Source of the DNA: an uncultured Verrucomicrobiota bacterium
GTDB taxonomy: Bacteria > Verrucomicrobiota > Verrucomicrobiia > Limisphaerales > CAIQOK01
Reading direction: 5' to 3'
NCBI GenBank assembly: GCA_903873415.1
Contig: CAIQOK010000128.1
Location: 1 to 44,169 of the forward strand
Length of the DNA: 44,169 nucleotides
Notes under the pieces: model-generated
Told to the model about the DNA's origin: nothing
The model's input: the letters and a program-made list of their open reading frames with translations, nothing else
The model's database searches: none
Shown here: piece after piece, positions 9,028 to 17,189 of the stretch
How positions within the stretch are numbered: the stretch's first letter is position 1
Layout of the letters: the number at the start of each line of letters is the position of its first letter
Position numbers and translations under genes: made by a program

Positions 9028-10182
9028 ATGAAAGCGATTCTGGCTCTGGAAGACGGCACTGTGTTTCACGGCGGAGGCTTTGGCGCGCGCGCCTCGGCCT
9101 GCGGCGAGGTTTGCTTCAACACCTCCATGACGGGTTATCAGGAAATCCTCACCGATCCTTCCTACAAGGGACAGATCGTCACGATGACCTATCCGCTCAT
9201 CGGAAATTACGGCGTGAACAGCCAGGACATGGAATCCTGGAGACCGCATGCCGGGGGCTTAATCATCCGGGAATTGTCTCCGGTGGTCAGCAACTGGCGG
9301 GCGGACTTTTCACTGAGCGACTATCTGAAGCAACACGGAATCCCCGGCATTCAAGGTGTCGACACCCGTGCGCTGACCAAGAAACTGAGGGTGCGAGGTG
9401 CCCTGAACGGGTTCATCACCACGGAATCCGTTTCCGAAGCGGAGGCTGTCCAGCGGGCCAAGGACTTTGTTTTCACCGGGGTGGACTATGTGAAAGAGGT
9501 CACCCATGCCGCCGCCTTTCACTGGGACGAGAAAGATGAGCAGAGCGGCGCGTTTCAACTCGTTCGGGGCGGGGAGCAGACCGACGCCCGAAACCACCGC
9601 AAACCCCTGCCACCGGCGGACATACCCATCGTGGCCTTTGATTTCGGGATAAAATACAACATCCTCCGGCGCCTGCGTCAGCATGGGTTTGCGGTTCAGG
9701 TGCTGCCGGCCACGGCCACCGCCGCGGACGCCTTGGCCTGCAAGCCGGCGGGAATTTTCCTTTCCAACGGCCCCGGAGATCCGTCCGCGCTTTCCCACAT
9801 TGTGCGTGAGGTCAAAACGCTCACCGACTCGGGCATCCCCCTGTTCGGGATCTGCCTTGGACACCAGATTCTGGCCCAGGCTTTGGGCGGGAAAACCTTC
9901 AAATTGAAATTCGGACACCGCGGGGGCAATCAGCCGGTCAAGGACCTGGAAAGCGGCCGGGTGGAGATCACCTCCCAAAACCATGGCTTTGCAGTCGATC
10001 CGTCCTCACTACCATCGGATGTGGCGGTAAACCGGATCAACCTCAACGACCAGACCGTCGAAGGTCTGAGGCACAAGTCCAAGCCGGTTTTCTGCGTGCA
10101 GTATCATCCCGAAGCCGCTCCCGGCCCGCATGATTCCACCCCGTTGTTCGCCGAATTCCGCGCGCTGATCGAGCGGCATTGA
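9028..10182 (+). CDS. carA: carbamoyl-phosphate synthase small subunit
   Basis: CarA hydrolyses glutamine and passes ammonia to CarB for carbamoyl phosphate, the precursor of arginine and pyrimidines. At 384 residues it has normal length. The N-terminal CPSase domain (ALEDGTVFHG, TSMTGYQEILTDPSYKGQIV) is followed by a class I glutamine amidotransferase domain with the nucleophile in FGICLGHQ (Cys near residue 276) and the His/Glu of VQYHPEA (near residues 360 and 362). I start at the ATG rather than the TTG one codon before it. carB is not adjacent and not in this window. The gene appears to be a single transcription unit; a separate promoter precedes the next gene. Confidence 0.97.
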   Translation: MKAILALEDGTVFHGGGFGARASACGEVCFNTSMTGYQEILTDPSYKGQIVTMTYPLIGNYGVNSQDMESWRPHAGGLIIRELSPVVSNWRADFSLSDYLKQHGIPGIQGVDTRALTKKLRVRGALNGFITTESVSEAEAVQRAKDFVFTGVDYVKEVTHAAAFHWDEKDEQSGAFQLVRGGEQTDARNHRKPLPPADIPIVAFDFGIKYNILRRLRQHGFAVQVLPATATAADALACKPAGIFLSNGPGDPSALSHIVREVKTLTDSGIPLFGICLGHQILAQALGGKTFKLKFGHRGGNQPVKDLESGRVEITSQNHGFAVDPSSLPSDVAVNRINLNDQTVEGLRHKSKPVFCVQYHPEAAPGPHDSTPLFAEFRALIERH

Positions 10183-10206
10183 AGCCCGCCCATCCAACGT
10201 TTGCGT

Positions 10207-10234
10207 TTGACTTGGGTTGAACAGAAGACATAAT
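10207..10234 (+). promoter_or_regulatory. sigma70-like promoter for the FHA gene
   Basis: TTGACT (10207-10212), a 16-base spacer and CATAAT (10229-10234) make a good -35/-10 pair just downstream of carA. The ATG of the FHA gene is 24 bases beyond the -10 box. This argues that the FHA gene is transcribed independently of carA. Confidence 0.55.
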
Positions 10235-10257
10235 CAGAACAGAATTACAACCGTGCT

Positions 10258-10800
10258 ATGGCAATACTAGTTGTCCTCACCGCAGGATTAGCCAGCCGAT
10301 CCCACGAACTGAACGTGGAGAAGACAACTATTGGCCGGCTGGATGACAACACCTTCCAAATCCCAGACCCCTCCGTTTCCAGTCATCACTGTGAAATCCT
10401 GCTCCGTGGCAGCGATGTGGTTGTAAAGGATCTGGATTCCACAAACGGCACATTCCTCAACGGAAACAAGATCACCGAAGGCGTCCTGAAGCCGGGTCAG
10501 ACCCTGCGCTTGGGCCAGATTGAATTGCGTCTGCAAACCGAGGCCGGCACGGAAATCCCCGCCCCCAGCCCGGCCGCCAAAAAGTCAGGAGAGCAAACCA
10601 CTCTGACCAAGCGCGGCGGCGGCGTCAGCTTGAACGAACTGGAAAAGGGCCCCATCACTGGAGGATTCGACACTTCCAGCAAGATCTTCGCCAAGAAAAG
10701 CAACAAGACCAACAAGCTCTTCCTCATCATCGGCATCGTCGTCTTCGTGGTGATCGGTCTGGTGATTGCCTACATTTTCACGCAGGTCAACGCACACTAG
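10258..10800 (+). CDS. FHA-domain protein with C-terminal membrane anchor
   Basis: A 180-residue protein. Residues 1-100 form a forkhead-associated domain, which binds phosphothreonine, with its signature loops GRLDDNTFQIPD, SVSSHHCEI and DLDSTNGTFLNG. A flexible Pro/Lys-rich linker follows (about 100-150), then a single hydrophobic helix (LFLIIGIVVFVVIGLVIAYI) at the extreme C-terminus. The domain is therefore tethered to the cytoplasmic face of the membrane as a tail-anchored protein. The partner is probably a Ser/Thr kinase substrate, but no kinase lies nearby. The fold is clear; the cellular role is not. Confidence 0.9.
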   Translation: MAILVVLTAGLASRSHELNVEKTTIGRLDDNTFQIPDPSVSSHHCEILLRGSDVVVKDLDSTNGTFLNGNKITEGVLKPGQTLRLGQIELRLQTEAGTEIPAPSPAAKKSGEQTTLTKRGGGVSLNELEKGPITGGFDTSSKIFAKKSNKTNKLFLIIGIVVFVVIGLVIAYIFTQVNAH

Positions 10801-10850
10801 TTGGCCACCGGTTTTTGCAGGCAGCGGGCCGCCCGCACCGGTTTCCGTCC

Positions 10851-11852
10851 CTACTTCAACCACCGCGCCGCATCCGCCGCGGCATAGGTGATCAAAATAT
10901 CCGCACCCGCCCGCCGCATGGCCAAGAGGCTCTCCAGCGTCACCGCCCGTTCATCAATCCACCCGTTGGCCGCCGCAGCTTTGATCATCGAATACTCTCC
11001 GCTGACGGAATAGGCCGCCGTGGGATAACCAAACTCGGCTTTGATGCGTTGAAGGATATCGAGATAAGGCAGCGCGGGTTTGACCATGACAATGTCCGCC
11101 CCCTCCTCAATATCCATCGCCACCTCCCGCAACGCCTCGGCGGCGTTGGCCGGATCCATTTGATAGCTGCGGCGGTCGCCAAAGAGCGGCGCGGATTCGG
11201 CCGCTTCGCGGAACGGCCCGTAAAAAGCCGAAGCGAATTTCGCCGCATAGGACATGAGCGGCGTCTCCAAAAAACCTTCCCGGTCAAGGGCGCCCCGGAT
11301 CGCCCGCACACGGCCATCCATCATGTCGCTGGGCGCCACCACATCGGCTCCGGCGGCGGCGTGGCTCACCGCGGTGCGCGCCAGCAACTCCAGAGTCGGA
11401 TCGTTCAAAACCCGCGCCCCCGACTTGCCCTGTTGGATCAGTCCGCAATGCCCGTGCTCCATGTATTCGCACAGGCAGACATCGGTGATAACCAGCAACT
11501 GGGGCAGCTCCTTTTTCAGCAAACGCACGGTCTGCTGGACAATTCCATTGGCCGCATAGGCGCCCGAAGCCTTTGCGTCCTTCCTGTCGGGAATCCCGAA
11601 AAGCAGCACCGCCGGCACCCCGGCTTCGTGTGCGGAGGCCGCTTCGCGCAACAGTTCATCGGGTGAAAGCTGGAAAACACCCGGCATCGCATTGACGGGC
11701 TTGCGCAGCTTGCGGCCCGCCCGGGCAAACAAAGGCAACACCAACTGCGCGGCGCTGAGTTGCGTTTCACTCACCAGCCGACGCAGGGCGGGCGACTGGC
11801 GCAGGCGCCGCGGACGATGGAACGGAAACGATCCCACAAAATTCAAGCTCAT
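10851..11852 (-). CDS. hemB: delta-aminolevulinic acid dehydratase (porphobilinogen synthase)
   Basis: HemB condenses two 5-aminolevulinate molecules to porphobilinogen in tetrapyrrole synthesis. At 333 residues it is full length. Schiff-base lysines are visible in MSYAAKFASAFYGPF (Lys205) and IVMVKPALPYLDI (Lys258). The metal site is DVCLCEYMEHGHCG with Cys126, Cys128 and Cys136, the zinc-dependent type rather than the Asp-rich magnesium type. No other hem gene is adjacent. The only plausible start is the ATG at 11852, and a perfect TATAAT lies just 6 bases upstream of it, raising the possibility of a leaderless message. Confidence 0.97.
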   Translation of the reverse strand: MSLNFVGSFPFHRPRRLRQSPALRRLVSETQLSAAQLVLPLFARAGRKLRKPVNAMPGVFQLSPDELLREAASAHEAGVPAVLLFGIPDRKDAKASGAYAANGIVQQTVRLLKKELPQLLVITDVCLCEYMEHGHCGLIQQGKSGARVLNDPTLELLARTAVSHAAAGADVVAPSDMMDGRVRAIRGALDREGFLETPLMSYAAKFASAFYGPFREAAESAPLFGDRRSYQMDPANAAEALREVAMDIEEGADIVMVKPALPYLDILQRIKAEFGYPTAAYSVSGEYSMIKAAAANGWIDERAVTLESLLAMRRAGADILITYAAADAARWLK

Positions 11853-11858
11853 GGCGGG

Positions 11859-11864
11859 ATTATA
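11859..11864 (-). promoter_or_regulatory. TATAAT box directly before hemB
   Basis: The minus strand reads TATAAT-CCCGCC-ATG. A weak -35 candidate TTCCCA lies 16 bases upstream of the box. If this is the -10 element, transcription would begin at or next to the A of the start codon. The same AT-rich core also reads TATAAT on the plus strand (11861-11866), toward the DUF4230 gene. Confidence 0.4.
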
Positions 11865-11946
11865 ATTTGGAATTTGAAATTGGGAATTTGAATTTGCGCC
11901 GAGACTTGCCGCTTTGCAAAAACGCCACGCCGGCTAGACTAGGCCC

Positions 11947-12588
11947 ATGGCCCGATTCAACCGCCGCCGCCTTCTCTGGGGCTTCTGCCTGTTCTGCCTT
12001 GGAGGCGTCGCGGGCCACTTCGCAACGCGCTGGGTTGGCACCCGTCTTGCCGCGCGCTTCTGGAGTTCGCCGGCCATCCTCCGCCAGGTCCAGGAATTGG
12101 CCGAGTTGGTCACCATTCAGTTCGTCATCGAAAAAGTGGAATCCCTCGAAATCCCCGCCCAAAACCTCGTCGGCCAGTTCCTCGGCAGTGAGAACCACGT
12201 CCTGCTGCTCGCCCACGGCAACGTCAAGGCCGGCATCGACCTGAAACAATTGAAAGCTTCCGACCTGCGCCGGGACGGGAAAACCCTGCGCTTGAGGCTT
12301 CCTTCACCGCGCATCACCGATGCCTATCTGGATGAAAACCTGACACGGGTGATTGACCGCAAGACCGGGCTGCTGGCGCCACCGGACAAGGATCTTGAGC
12401 AGAGCCTGCGCAAAGTGGCCGTTGAGGACATTCGGCGTGCCGCCAGAGAGGGGGGGATTCTCCGGGAGGCCGAGGTTCAAGCCCGGACCAGGCTGGGAGC
12501 GCTGCTGCTGCAAATCGGTTTCGAGAAGGTGCAATTCCAATTGGAAGACGATTTCATCGGCGCACCCGCCGCAACAGTAGACCGCTGA
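11947..12588 (+). CDS. DUF4230-family membrane-anchored protein
   Basis: A 213-residue protein with an N-terminal membrane helix (residues about 8-27, LLWGFCLFCLGGVAGHFA). The exported domain matches the DUF4230 pattern: ELAELVTIQFVIEKV, LLLAHGNVKAGIDLKQL, LRLRLPSPRITDAYLDE and a C-terminal helical part IRRAAREGGILREAEVQARTRL. The family is widespread and its biochemical role is unknown to me. It is divergent from hemB and convergent with murJ, its last 35 bases overlapping the end of murJ. Confidence 0.8.
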   Translation: MARFNRRRLLWGFCLFCLGGVAGHFATRWVGTRLAARFWSSPAILRQVQELAELVTIQFVIEKVESLEIPAQNLVGQFLGSENHVLLLAHGNVKAGIDLKQLKASDLRRDGKTLRLRLPSPRITDAYLDENLTRVIDRKTGLLAPPDKDLEQSLRKVAVEDIRRAAREGGILREAEVQARTRLGALLLQIGFEKVQFQLEDDFIGAPAATVDR

Positions 12589-14110
12589 TTTCCCGGGCCG
12601 CAGGCACCTTTATGGCGAAGGCGAATCCCAAATAGACCAACCCCGCCACCGCGGCGGGGACAAAGACGGCCCCGGCTTTTTGGAGAACCGTTTGATGCCC
12701 CACCTCGCGTTCCCAGCCCAGCAATACCACCCAAGCAACCGCCCCGGCCACCGCCGCGACGGATACCAGTTCAACCACTCTTTGGCGCATTAAAGGCATA
12801 TCGAGCGTCTTGAGCTTTCTCCTCAGTGCGTGACTTAAAAGAAAAAGGTTCAACACCGAGGTCAGACTGTTGGCCATGCCCAATCCACCCTGCTTGAAAC
12901 GCCAGACCAGAAAGACCGACAGCGGCACGTTCATCAATAGACAGAAGATGCTGATCCGCATGGGTGTCCGGGTGTCGTTGAGCGCATAAAAAGCGCGGGC
13001 CAGAATGTTCACCGTCGAGAAAGCCACCAGTCCGGGAGCCAGGCAGATCAGGGCGAAGGCGGCGCGCCCGGTGGCGCCCGGTGTGAATTCACCGCGCTCG
13101 AACAGCAGTCGAATGATGGGAGATGCCAGGACCACCAGCAGGCTGGAGGCAATGCAGTTGGCAAAGAGCATGGTTTCCAGCCCGTGGCGCAGGGTGCCGC
13201 GGAACTCATCATACTTTTTTTCAAAGGCCAGCCCGCTCAGCGCCGGAAGCAGAAAGGTGGCAAGCGAAATCCCAAACATGCCCTGCGGCAACTCCATCAG
13301 CCTGACAGCGTAATCAAACGAGGCGTTGATCTGCGGATCAAACAGGAAAGCAATATTCGTGGTCACCAGCACATTGAGCTGGAAAGCGGCAATACCGATG
13401 GCTCCGGGGATCATTTTACGCACCACTCGACGCACCATTTCATCGCGCCACGGCGAAACCCAGCGCCACTTGAAACCGTCCCGGTAAAGGGCCGGCAATT
13501 GAAAGGCGGCCTGAGCCACGCCGGCCACCAACACCCCGATGGCCAGAGCGAAAATCTGCTGCTCCTTGCCCGATCCCATATGCGGCGACAAAAAAATCAC
13601 CGATGCAATCATGACCAGATTGAGCATGGTCGAACCCATGGCCGGTATGAAAAAATGACCGCGAGCGTTGAGCATGCCCATCATCACCGCCGCCACGCAC
13701 ACCAGCAGCATGTAGGGAAACATCACCCGCAGCAGGCGCAACATCAGATCGGTTTGGGCGTCGAATTGGTGTGCCGCCAGCACAAGGGACAAGACCAGCA
13801 TGGCCAGCCCAATGATGGTTGCCGCGACCACGATAAGACCGGAAAGCACGGCGTTGGCGGCACGCCACATCTCCGCTTCCCCGGCGGTCTTCTGCTTTTC
13901 CGTGAACGCCGGAATGAACGCCGCAGTCAGAGCTCCCTCGCCGAGCAGGCGCCGAAAGAGGTTCGGAATAGAAAAAGCCAGGGTGAATGCGCCCGCCACC
14001 CACTTGTCCCCCATGAAGTTTGCATAGACCATCACGCGCACCATGCCCAGGACCCGGCTGGTAAGCGTGGCCAGCGCCATCGCGCTGGACGATTTCAACA
14101 TCTTCGACAC
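12554..14110 (-). CDS. murJ: lipid II flippase MurJ (MviN)
   Basis: MurJ flips the lipid-linked peptidoglycan precursor lipid II across the inner membrane. The 518-residue protein has about 14 hydrophobic helices and the family hallmarks near its N-terminus: TLTSRVLGMVRVMVYANFMG, AFTLAFSIPNLFRRLLGEGALTAAFIPAF. A later MVATE-type repeat carries GVAQAAFQLPALYRDGFKWR, GIAAFQLNVLVTTNIAF and ARAFYALNDTRTPM. Length is normal. It converges with the DUF4230 gene and shares its last 35 bases with that gene on the other strand. About 280 bases separate its start from divergent ruvC. Confidence 0.96.
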   Translation of the reverse strand: MSKMLKSSSAMALATLTSRVLGMVRVMVYANFMGDKWVAGAFTLAFSIPNLFRRLLGEGALTAAFIPAFTEKQKTAGEAEMWRAANAVLSGLIVVAATIIGLAMLVLSLVLAAHQFDAQTDLMLRLLRVMFPYMLLVCVAAVMMGMLNARGHFFIPAMGSTMLNLVMIASVIFLSPHMGSGKEQQIFALAIGVLVAGVAQAAFQLPALYRDGFKWRWVSPWRDEMVRRVVRKMIPGAIGIAAFQLNVLVTTNIAFLFDPQINASFDYAVRLMELPQGMFGISLATFLLPALSGLAFEKKYDEFRGTLRHGLETMLFANCIASSLLVVLASPIIRLLFERGEFTPGATGRAAFALICLAPGLVAFSTVNILARAFYALNDTRTPMRISIFCLLMNVPLSVFLVWRFKQGGLGMANSLTSVLNLFLLSHALRRKLKTLDMPLMRQRVVELVSVAAVAGAVAWVVLLGWEREVGHQTVLQKAGAVFVPAAVAGLVYLGFAFAIKVPAAREISGLLLRRVRR

Positions 14111-14390
14111 CCGCGCAGGCTACGGCCCGCCCCTCACGCTTCAAAGTCCAAAGTGGGGGATTTCCCGGCCCCCTCCGCCCACAAGCCTGCCTCAGGCCAG
14201 ATCCCCTGATTTTATTGATTTGCCCTTTTTCAAACTGCCGGATGTGCGCCGAACAAAATCCGCGCAATCCGCCATGTGACAGGCTTTTCATCGATGAATT
14301 CCGTCCTTCCCCCGCTCGGACCGCCAGCCGGCACCCGCTGCCGCCCTTTTCTCCTTTTGCCATGCGCTCAGCGTTGGCACACTTCCGCCT

Positions 14391-15005
14391 GTGGGCATCA
14401 CGCCGCAGCAATTCAAACAAATCGAGCAGCGCCTGACCCGGGGAACGCGTTCAGCCTCACGGCCACCGCCGCCCGCCGCGGAGATCCGGCCCAACACCCA
14501 AGTGCAGCAGGTCATCCTCGGGGTGGATCCTTCGCTGCGCGGCACCGGCTACGGCATCATCCGCCTGGCCCGGCCGCATCCCCAAACAATCCTCCACGGC
14601 ACCATTTCGTGTCCGAAACTCTGGCCGCGGTCGCAGTGCCTTGCTAAAATCTCCCAAACCCTCCGGGAATTGCTCCAACAACATCAGCCTACCGTGTGCG
14701 CAGTGGAGGGGATTTTCTTCGCGCAAAACCTGCAGACCGCCATTCTCATGGGCGAGGCACGCGGCGCCGCTCTATCCGTCATCGCAGAAGCGGGACTGGA
14801 CATCTACGAGATCGCCACACGCAAGGTCAAGCAGGCCATCGTCGGCTACGGCGCGGCCCAGAAAATAGCCGTCGCCAAAATGGTCCAGCGCATGTTGCAT
14901 CTGGCCGACTTGCCCGATCCCGACGCCGCGGACGCCCTCGCCCTGGCCCTCACCCACGCACAGGAAAACGGACGCTACAGCCTGGTCGCACCCAAACGGA
15001 TTTAA
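14391..15005 (+). CDS. ruvC: Holliday junction resolvase RuvC
   Basis: RuvC cuts Holliday junctions moved by RuvAB during recombination repair. Catalytic acidic residues are all present: LGVDPSLRGTGYG, VEGIFFAQN, and DPDAADALALALTH with two aspartates. The long form (204 residues) has about 38 residues before the first catalytic strand, including Pro-rich RPPPPAAE. Most RuvC proteins begin directly at the strand, and an in-frame GTG at 14502 would give that usual start. The leading part MGITPQQFKQIEQRL looks protein-like, so I keep the long version but regard the start as open. The stop is 9 bases before ruvA, so the two form an operon; ruvB is elsewhere. Confidence 0.94.
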   Translation: MGITPQQFKQIEQRLTRGTRSASRPPPPAAEIRPNTQVQQVILGVDPSLRGTGYGIIRLARPHPQTILHGTISCPKLWPRSQCLAKISQTLRELLQQHQPTVCAVEGIFFAQNLQTAILMGEARGAALSVIAEAGLDIYEIATRKVKQAIVGYGAAQKIAVAKMVQRMLHLADLPDPDAADALALALTHAQENGRYSLVAPKRI

Positions 15006-15014
15006 CCCCACCCC

Positions 15015-15620
15015 ATGATTACTTTCCTTCAGGGTAAACTGGTCGAGTCGATTCCCACTCATGTGGTCGTCGATGTCCACGGCGTCGGCTATGAAGCACT
15101 AATCCCGGTTTCTTCCTACAACAAACTGCCGTCCCCGGGCCATGAGGTGAAACTGCTCACCCAGTTGATCATCCGCGAGGATGCCCACATCCTCTATGGA
15201 TTCATGAGCGTGGAAGAGCGCGATCTGTTCCGGCTGCTCATCAACACCGTCGGGGGCATCGGGCCGAAAACCGCTTTGAATATCCTGAGCGGCGTCAATC
15301 CGGCCGCATTTCGAGGAGCGGTGGCCTCAGGCGATGTCAAAGCCTTATCCCAAATCTCGGGGGTGGGCAAGAAAACCGCCGAGCGCATCGTAGTCGAGTT
15401 GCGCGACAAAATCGGCGTGGCGGGCGCATGGGAATCATCCAGCGCCGCCCGCGGCCTATCCAAAGAGGATCAGAGATTAAACGACGCCGTGCTCGCCCTG
15501 CTGGCGCTGGGATTCAAACCGGCCGAGGCTCAGGACACGGTTCGCGCCGCCCAAGCCGTGCTGGGAACGCAAGCCACCATCGAGGAATTGGTCCGGGCCT
15601 GTTTGAAAAAAGGGAATTGA
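15015..15620 (+). CDS. ruvA: Holliday junction branch migration protein RuvA
   Basis: RuvA binds four-way junctions as a tetramer and loads the RuvB motor. The 201-residue protein shows the N-terminal OB domain (MITFLQGKLVESIPTHVVVD), then helix-hairpin-helix motifs INTVGGIGPKTALNILS and ISGVGKKTAERIVVELRDK, and the C-terminal RuvB-binding domain (LNDAVLALLALGFKPAEA). It follows ruvC after 9 bases, and its stop overlaps the next start as TGATG, so translation of the three genes is coupled. Confidence 0.97.
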   Translation: MITFLQGKLVESIPTHVVVDVHGVGYEALIPVSSYNKLPSPGHEVKLLTQLIIREDAHILYGFMSVEERDLFRLLINTVGGIGPKTALNILSGVNPAAFRGAVASGDVKALSQISGVGKKTAERIVVELRDKIGVAGAWESSSAARGLSKEDQRLNDAVLALLALGFKPAEAQDTVRAAQAVLGTQATIEELVRACLKKGN

Positions 15621-16342
15621 TGTCCGCAACCAATCCCCAATCCCCCCCCCCGCACCCGGCCCCACGAAAGCAAAGGTCTGGACCGGTGGTGCCCCATGCA
15701 CCGGTCTGGCATCAACGCCTGGCCGGAGGACTCGTCTTTGCCCTCCTGCGCGCGATCACCCTGACAATCCGCTTCCGATGGGATGACCGCTCTGAAATCA
15801 TCAATCGTCCCCCGACCGGCCCGGTCATCTTCTGCACCTGGCACAACCGTCTCGGCCTGTGCATGGAGGCCTATAGGATATTCCACAAAATCCGACCCAG
15901 CCCGGGAATGGCTGCGATGGTCAGCGCAAGCAAGGATGGAGGTTTTCTGGCGGCCATTCTGCAGTGGTTCCGGGTCCAACCTGTTCGGGGATCGAGCAGC
16001 CGGCGGGGGCCGCAGGCATTGCTGGAGCTGACCACTTGGGCCTCACGCGGCTACGATCTGGCCATCACCCCGGACGGCCCGCGCGGCCCCTGCGAAGTTG
16101 TGCAAGATGGGGTGATGTCCCTGGCTCAATTGACCGGGCTGCCCATCGTCCCCTTCTCCTACCATGCGCAATGGAAAATCCAGCTCAAAAGCTGGGACCG
16201 GTTTCAAATACCCCTGCCCTTCACCCGCTGTGAAATGAGATCCGGGGAGCCGCTCTTTGTTCCCAGGGAAACGACGGCGGCCCAGAGGGAAGTGTTGAGG
16301 CAGAAACTCGAGCAAAGACTCCGGCGCCTGTCACTCGAGTGA
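15620..16342 (+). CDS. DUF374-type lysophospholipid acyltransferase family protein
   Basis: A 240-residue predicted membrane-associated acyltransferase. Family motifs are FCTWHNRLGL (catalytic His), VSASKDGGFLAAILQWF, VRGSSSRRGPQAL, LAITPDGPRGPCEVVQDGVMSLAQLTGLPIVPF, and a KSWDRFQIPLPF segment near the end. Members transfer acyl chains to lipid or lipid A-like acceptors; the exact substrate cannot be read from sequence. The start ATG overlaps the ruvA stop by one base (TGATG), which settles it against a frame open 64 codons further upstream inside ruvA. The N-terminus is Pro-rich (QSPPPHPAPRK). It converges with sufC across a strong hairpin. Confidence 0.86.
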   Translation: MSATNPQSPPPHPAPRKQRSGPVVPHAPVWHQRLAGGLVFALLRAITLTIRFRWDDRSEIINRPPTGPVIFCTWHNRLGLCMEAYRIFHKIRPSPGMAAMVSASKDGGFLAAILQWFRVQPVRGSSSRRGPQALLELTTWASRGYDLAITPDGPRGPCEVVQDGVMSLAQLTGLPIVPFSYHAQWKIQLKSWDRFQIPLPFTRCEMRSGEPLFVPRETTAAQREVLRQKLEQRLRRLSLE

Positions 16343-16348
16343 TCCCGG

Positions 16349-16387
16349 ATGCCAGAGCGGCGGCGGCCATGACCGCCGCCGCGGCAT
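16349..16387. terminator. bidirectional hairpin between acyltransferase and sufC
   Basis: A perfect 10-base stem GCGGCGGCGG (16357-16366) with CCGCCGCCGC (16373-16382) and a 6-base loop is extended by ATGCC (16349-16353) with GGCAT (16383-16387). It lies between two convergent stop codons. There is no T run on either strand, so it may be a transcript-end stabiliser or a weak terminator. Confidence 0.5.
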
Positions 16388-16405
16388 GCCCGGCACTATT
16401 TCAGC

Positions 16406-17179
16406 TTAAACCACCGAAGCGGCTTCGCCCTTGAGGATCCAATCGTAGCCCCGGGCCTCAAGTTCCAGGGCCAACTCCTTCCCGCCGGATTTCACAATGC
16501 GCCCATCCACCAGCACGTGCACAAAGTCCGGCACAATATAGTTGAGCAACCGTTGATAATGCGTGATGACCAGCTGCGCATTGTCCGCACTCTTCAGTTT
16601 GTTCACACCTTGGGAGACGACCTTGAGCGCATCGATATCCAGACCGGAATCGGTCTCGTCGAGAATGGCCAGTTTCGGGTCGAGCACGGCCATCTGGAAG
16701 ATTTCGGCCCGCTTCTTTTCGCCGCCGGAAAAGCCCTCATTGACCGAGCGCTTGAGCAGATCATCCTTCAGCTCCATCAGCTTCATTTTTTCCTTCACCA
16801 GGGTCAGGAATTCCATGGCGTCGAGCTCTGGTTGACCATGGTGCTTGCGGACCTCGTTCAGGGCGGCCTTGAGGAAATAGGTGCTGTTCACGCCGGGAAT
16901 CTCGACCGGGTATTGGAATGCGAGAAAAACACCTTCCCGGGCGCGCTCTTCCGGGGCGAGGTCCAGCAGGTCTTTTCCCTGATACAACACCCCCCCGGCC
17001 GTGATATCATAGCCGTCGCGGCCGGCCAAGACCGCAGCCAGAGTGCTCTTACCCGACCCGTTGGGCCCCATGACAGCATGGACTTCGCCGGGGTGAATGG
17101 TCAGGCTGATGCCCTTGAGAATTTGTTTACCCTCCACTCCGGCATGGAGGTTTTTGATTTCGAGAATTGGTTTGCTCAT
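16406..17179 (-). CDS. sufC: Fe-S cluster assembly ATPase SufC
   Basis: SufC is the ABC-type ATPase that drives the SufB scaffold. It has 257 residues with Walker A MGPNGSGKST, signature-like NEGFSGGEKKRAE and Walker B LAILDETDSGLDIDAL, plus the SufC-typical ITHYQRLLNYI segment. It starts 10 bases after sufB ends. The gene downstream runs the other way, so no sufD, sufS or sufU/E follows here, unlike the usual SUF operon. Confidence 0.97.
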   Translation of the reverse strand: MSKPILEIKNLHAGVEGKQILKGISLTIHPGEVHAVMGPNGSGKSTLAAVLAGRDGYDITAGGVLYQGKDLLDLAPEERAREGVFLAFQYPVEIPGVNSTYFLKAALNEVRKHHGQPELDAMEFLTLVKEKMKLMELKDDLLKRSVNEGFSGGEKKRAEIFQMAVLDPKLAILDETDSGLDIDALKVVSQGVNKLKSADNAQLVITHYQRLLNYIVPDFVHVLVDGRIVKSGGKELALELEARGYDWILKGEAASVV

Positions 17180-17189
17180 TTGAAAATTT

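Noticed and set aside
15428-15619. 64-residue N-terminal extension of the acyltransferase
   Set aside because: It lies inside ruvA in another frame; the TGATG overlap marks the true start.
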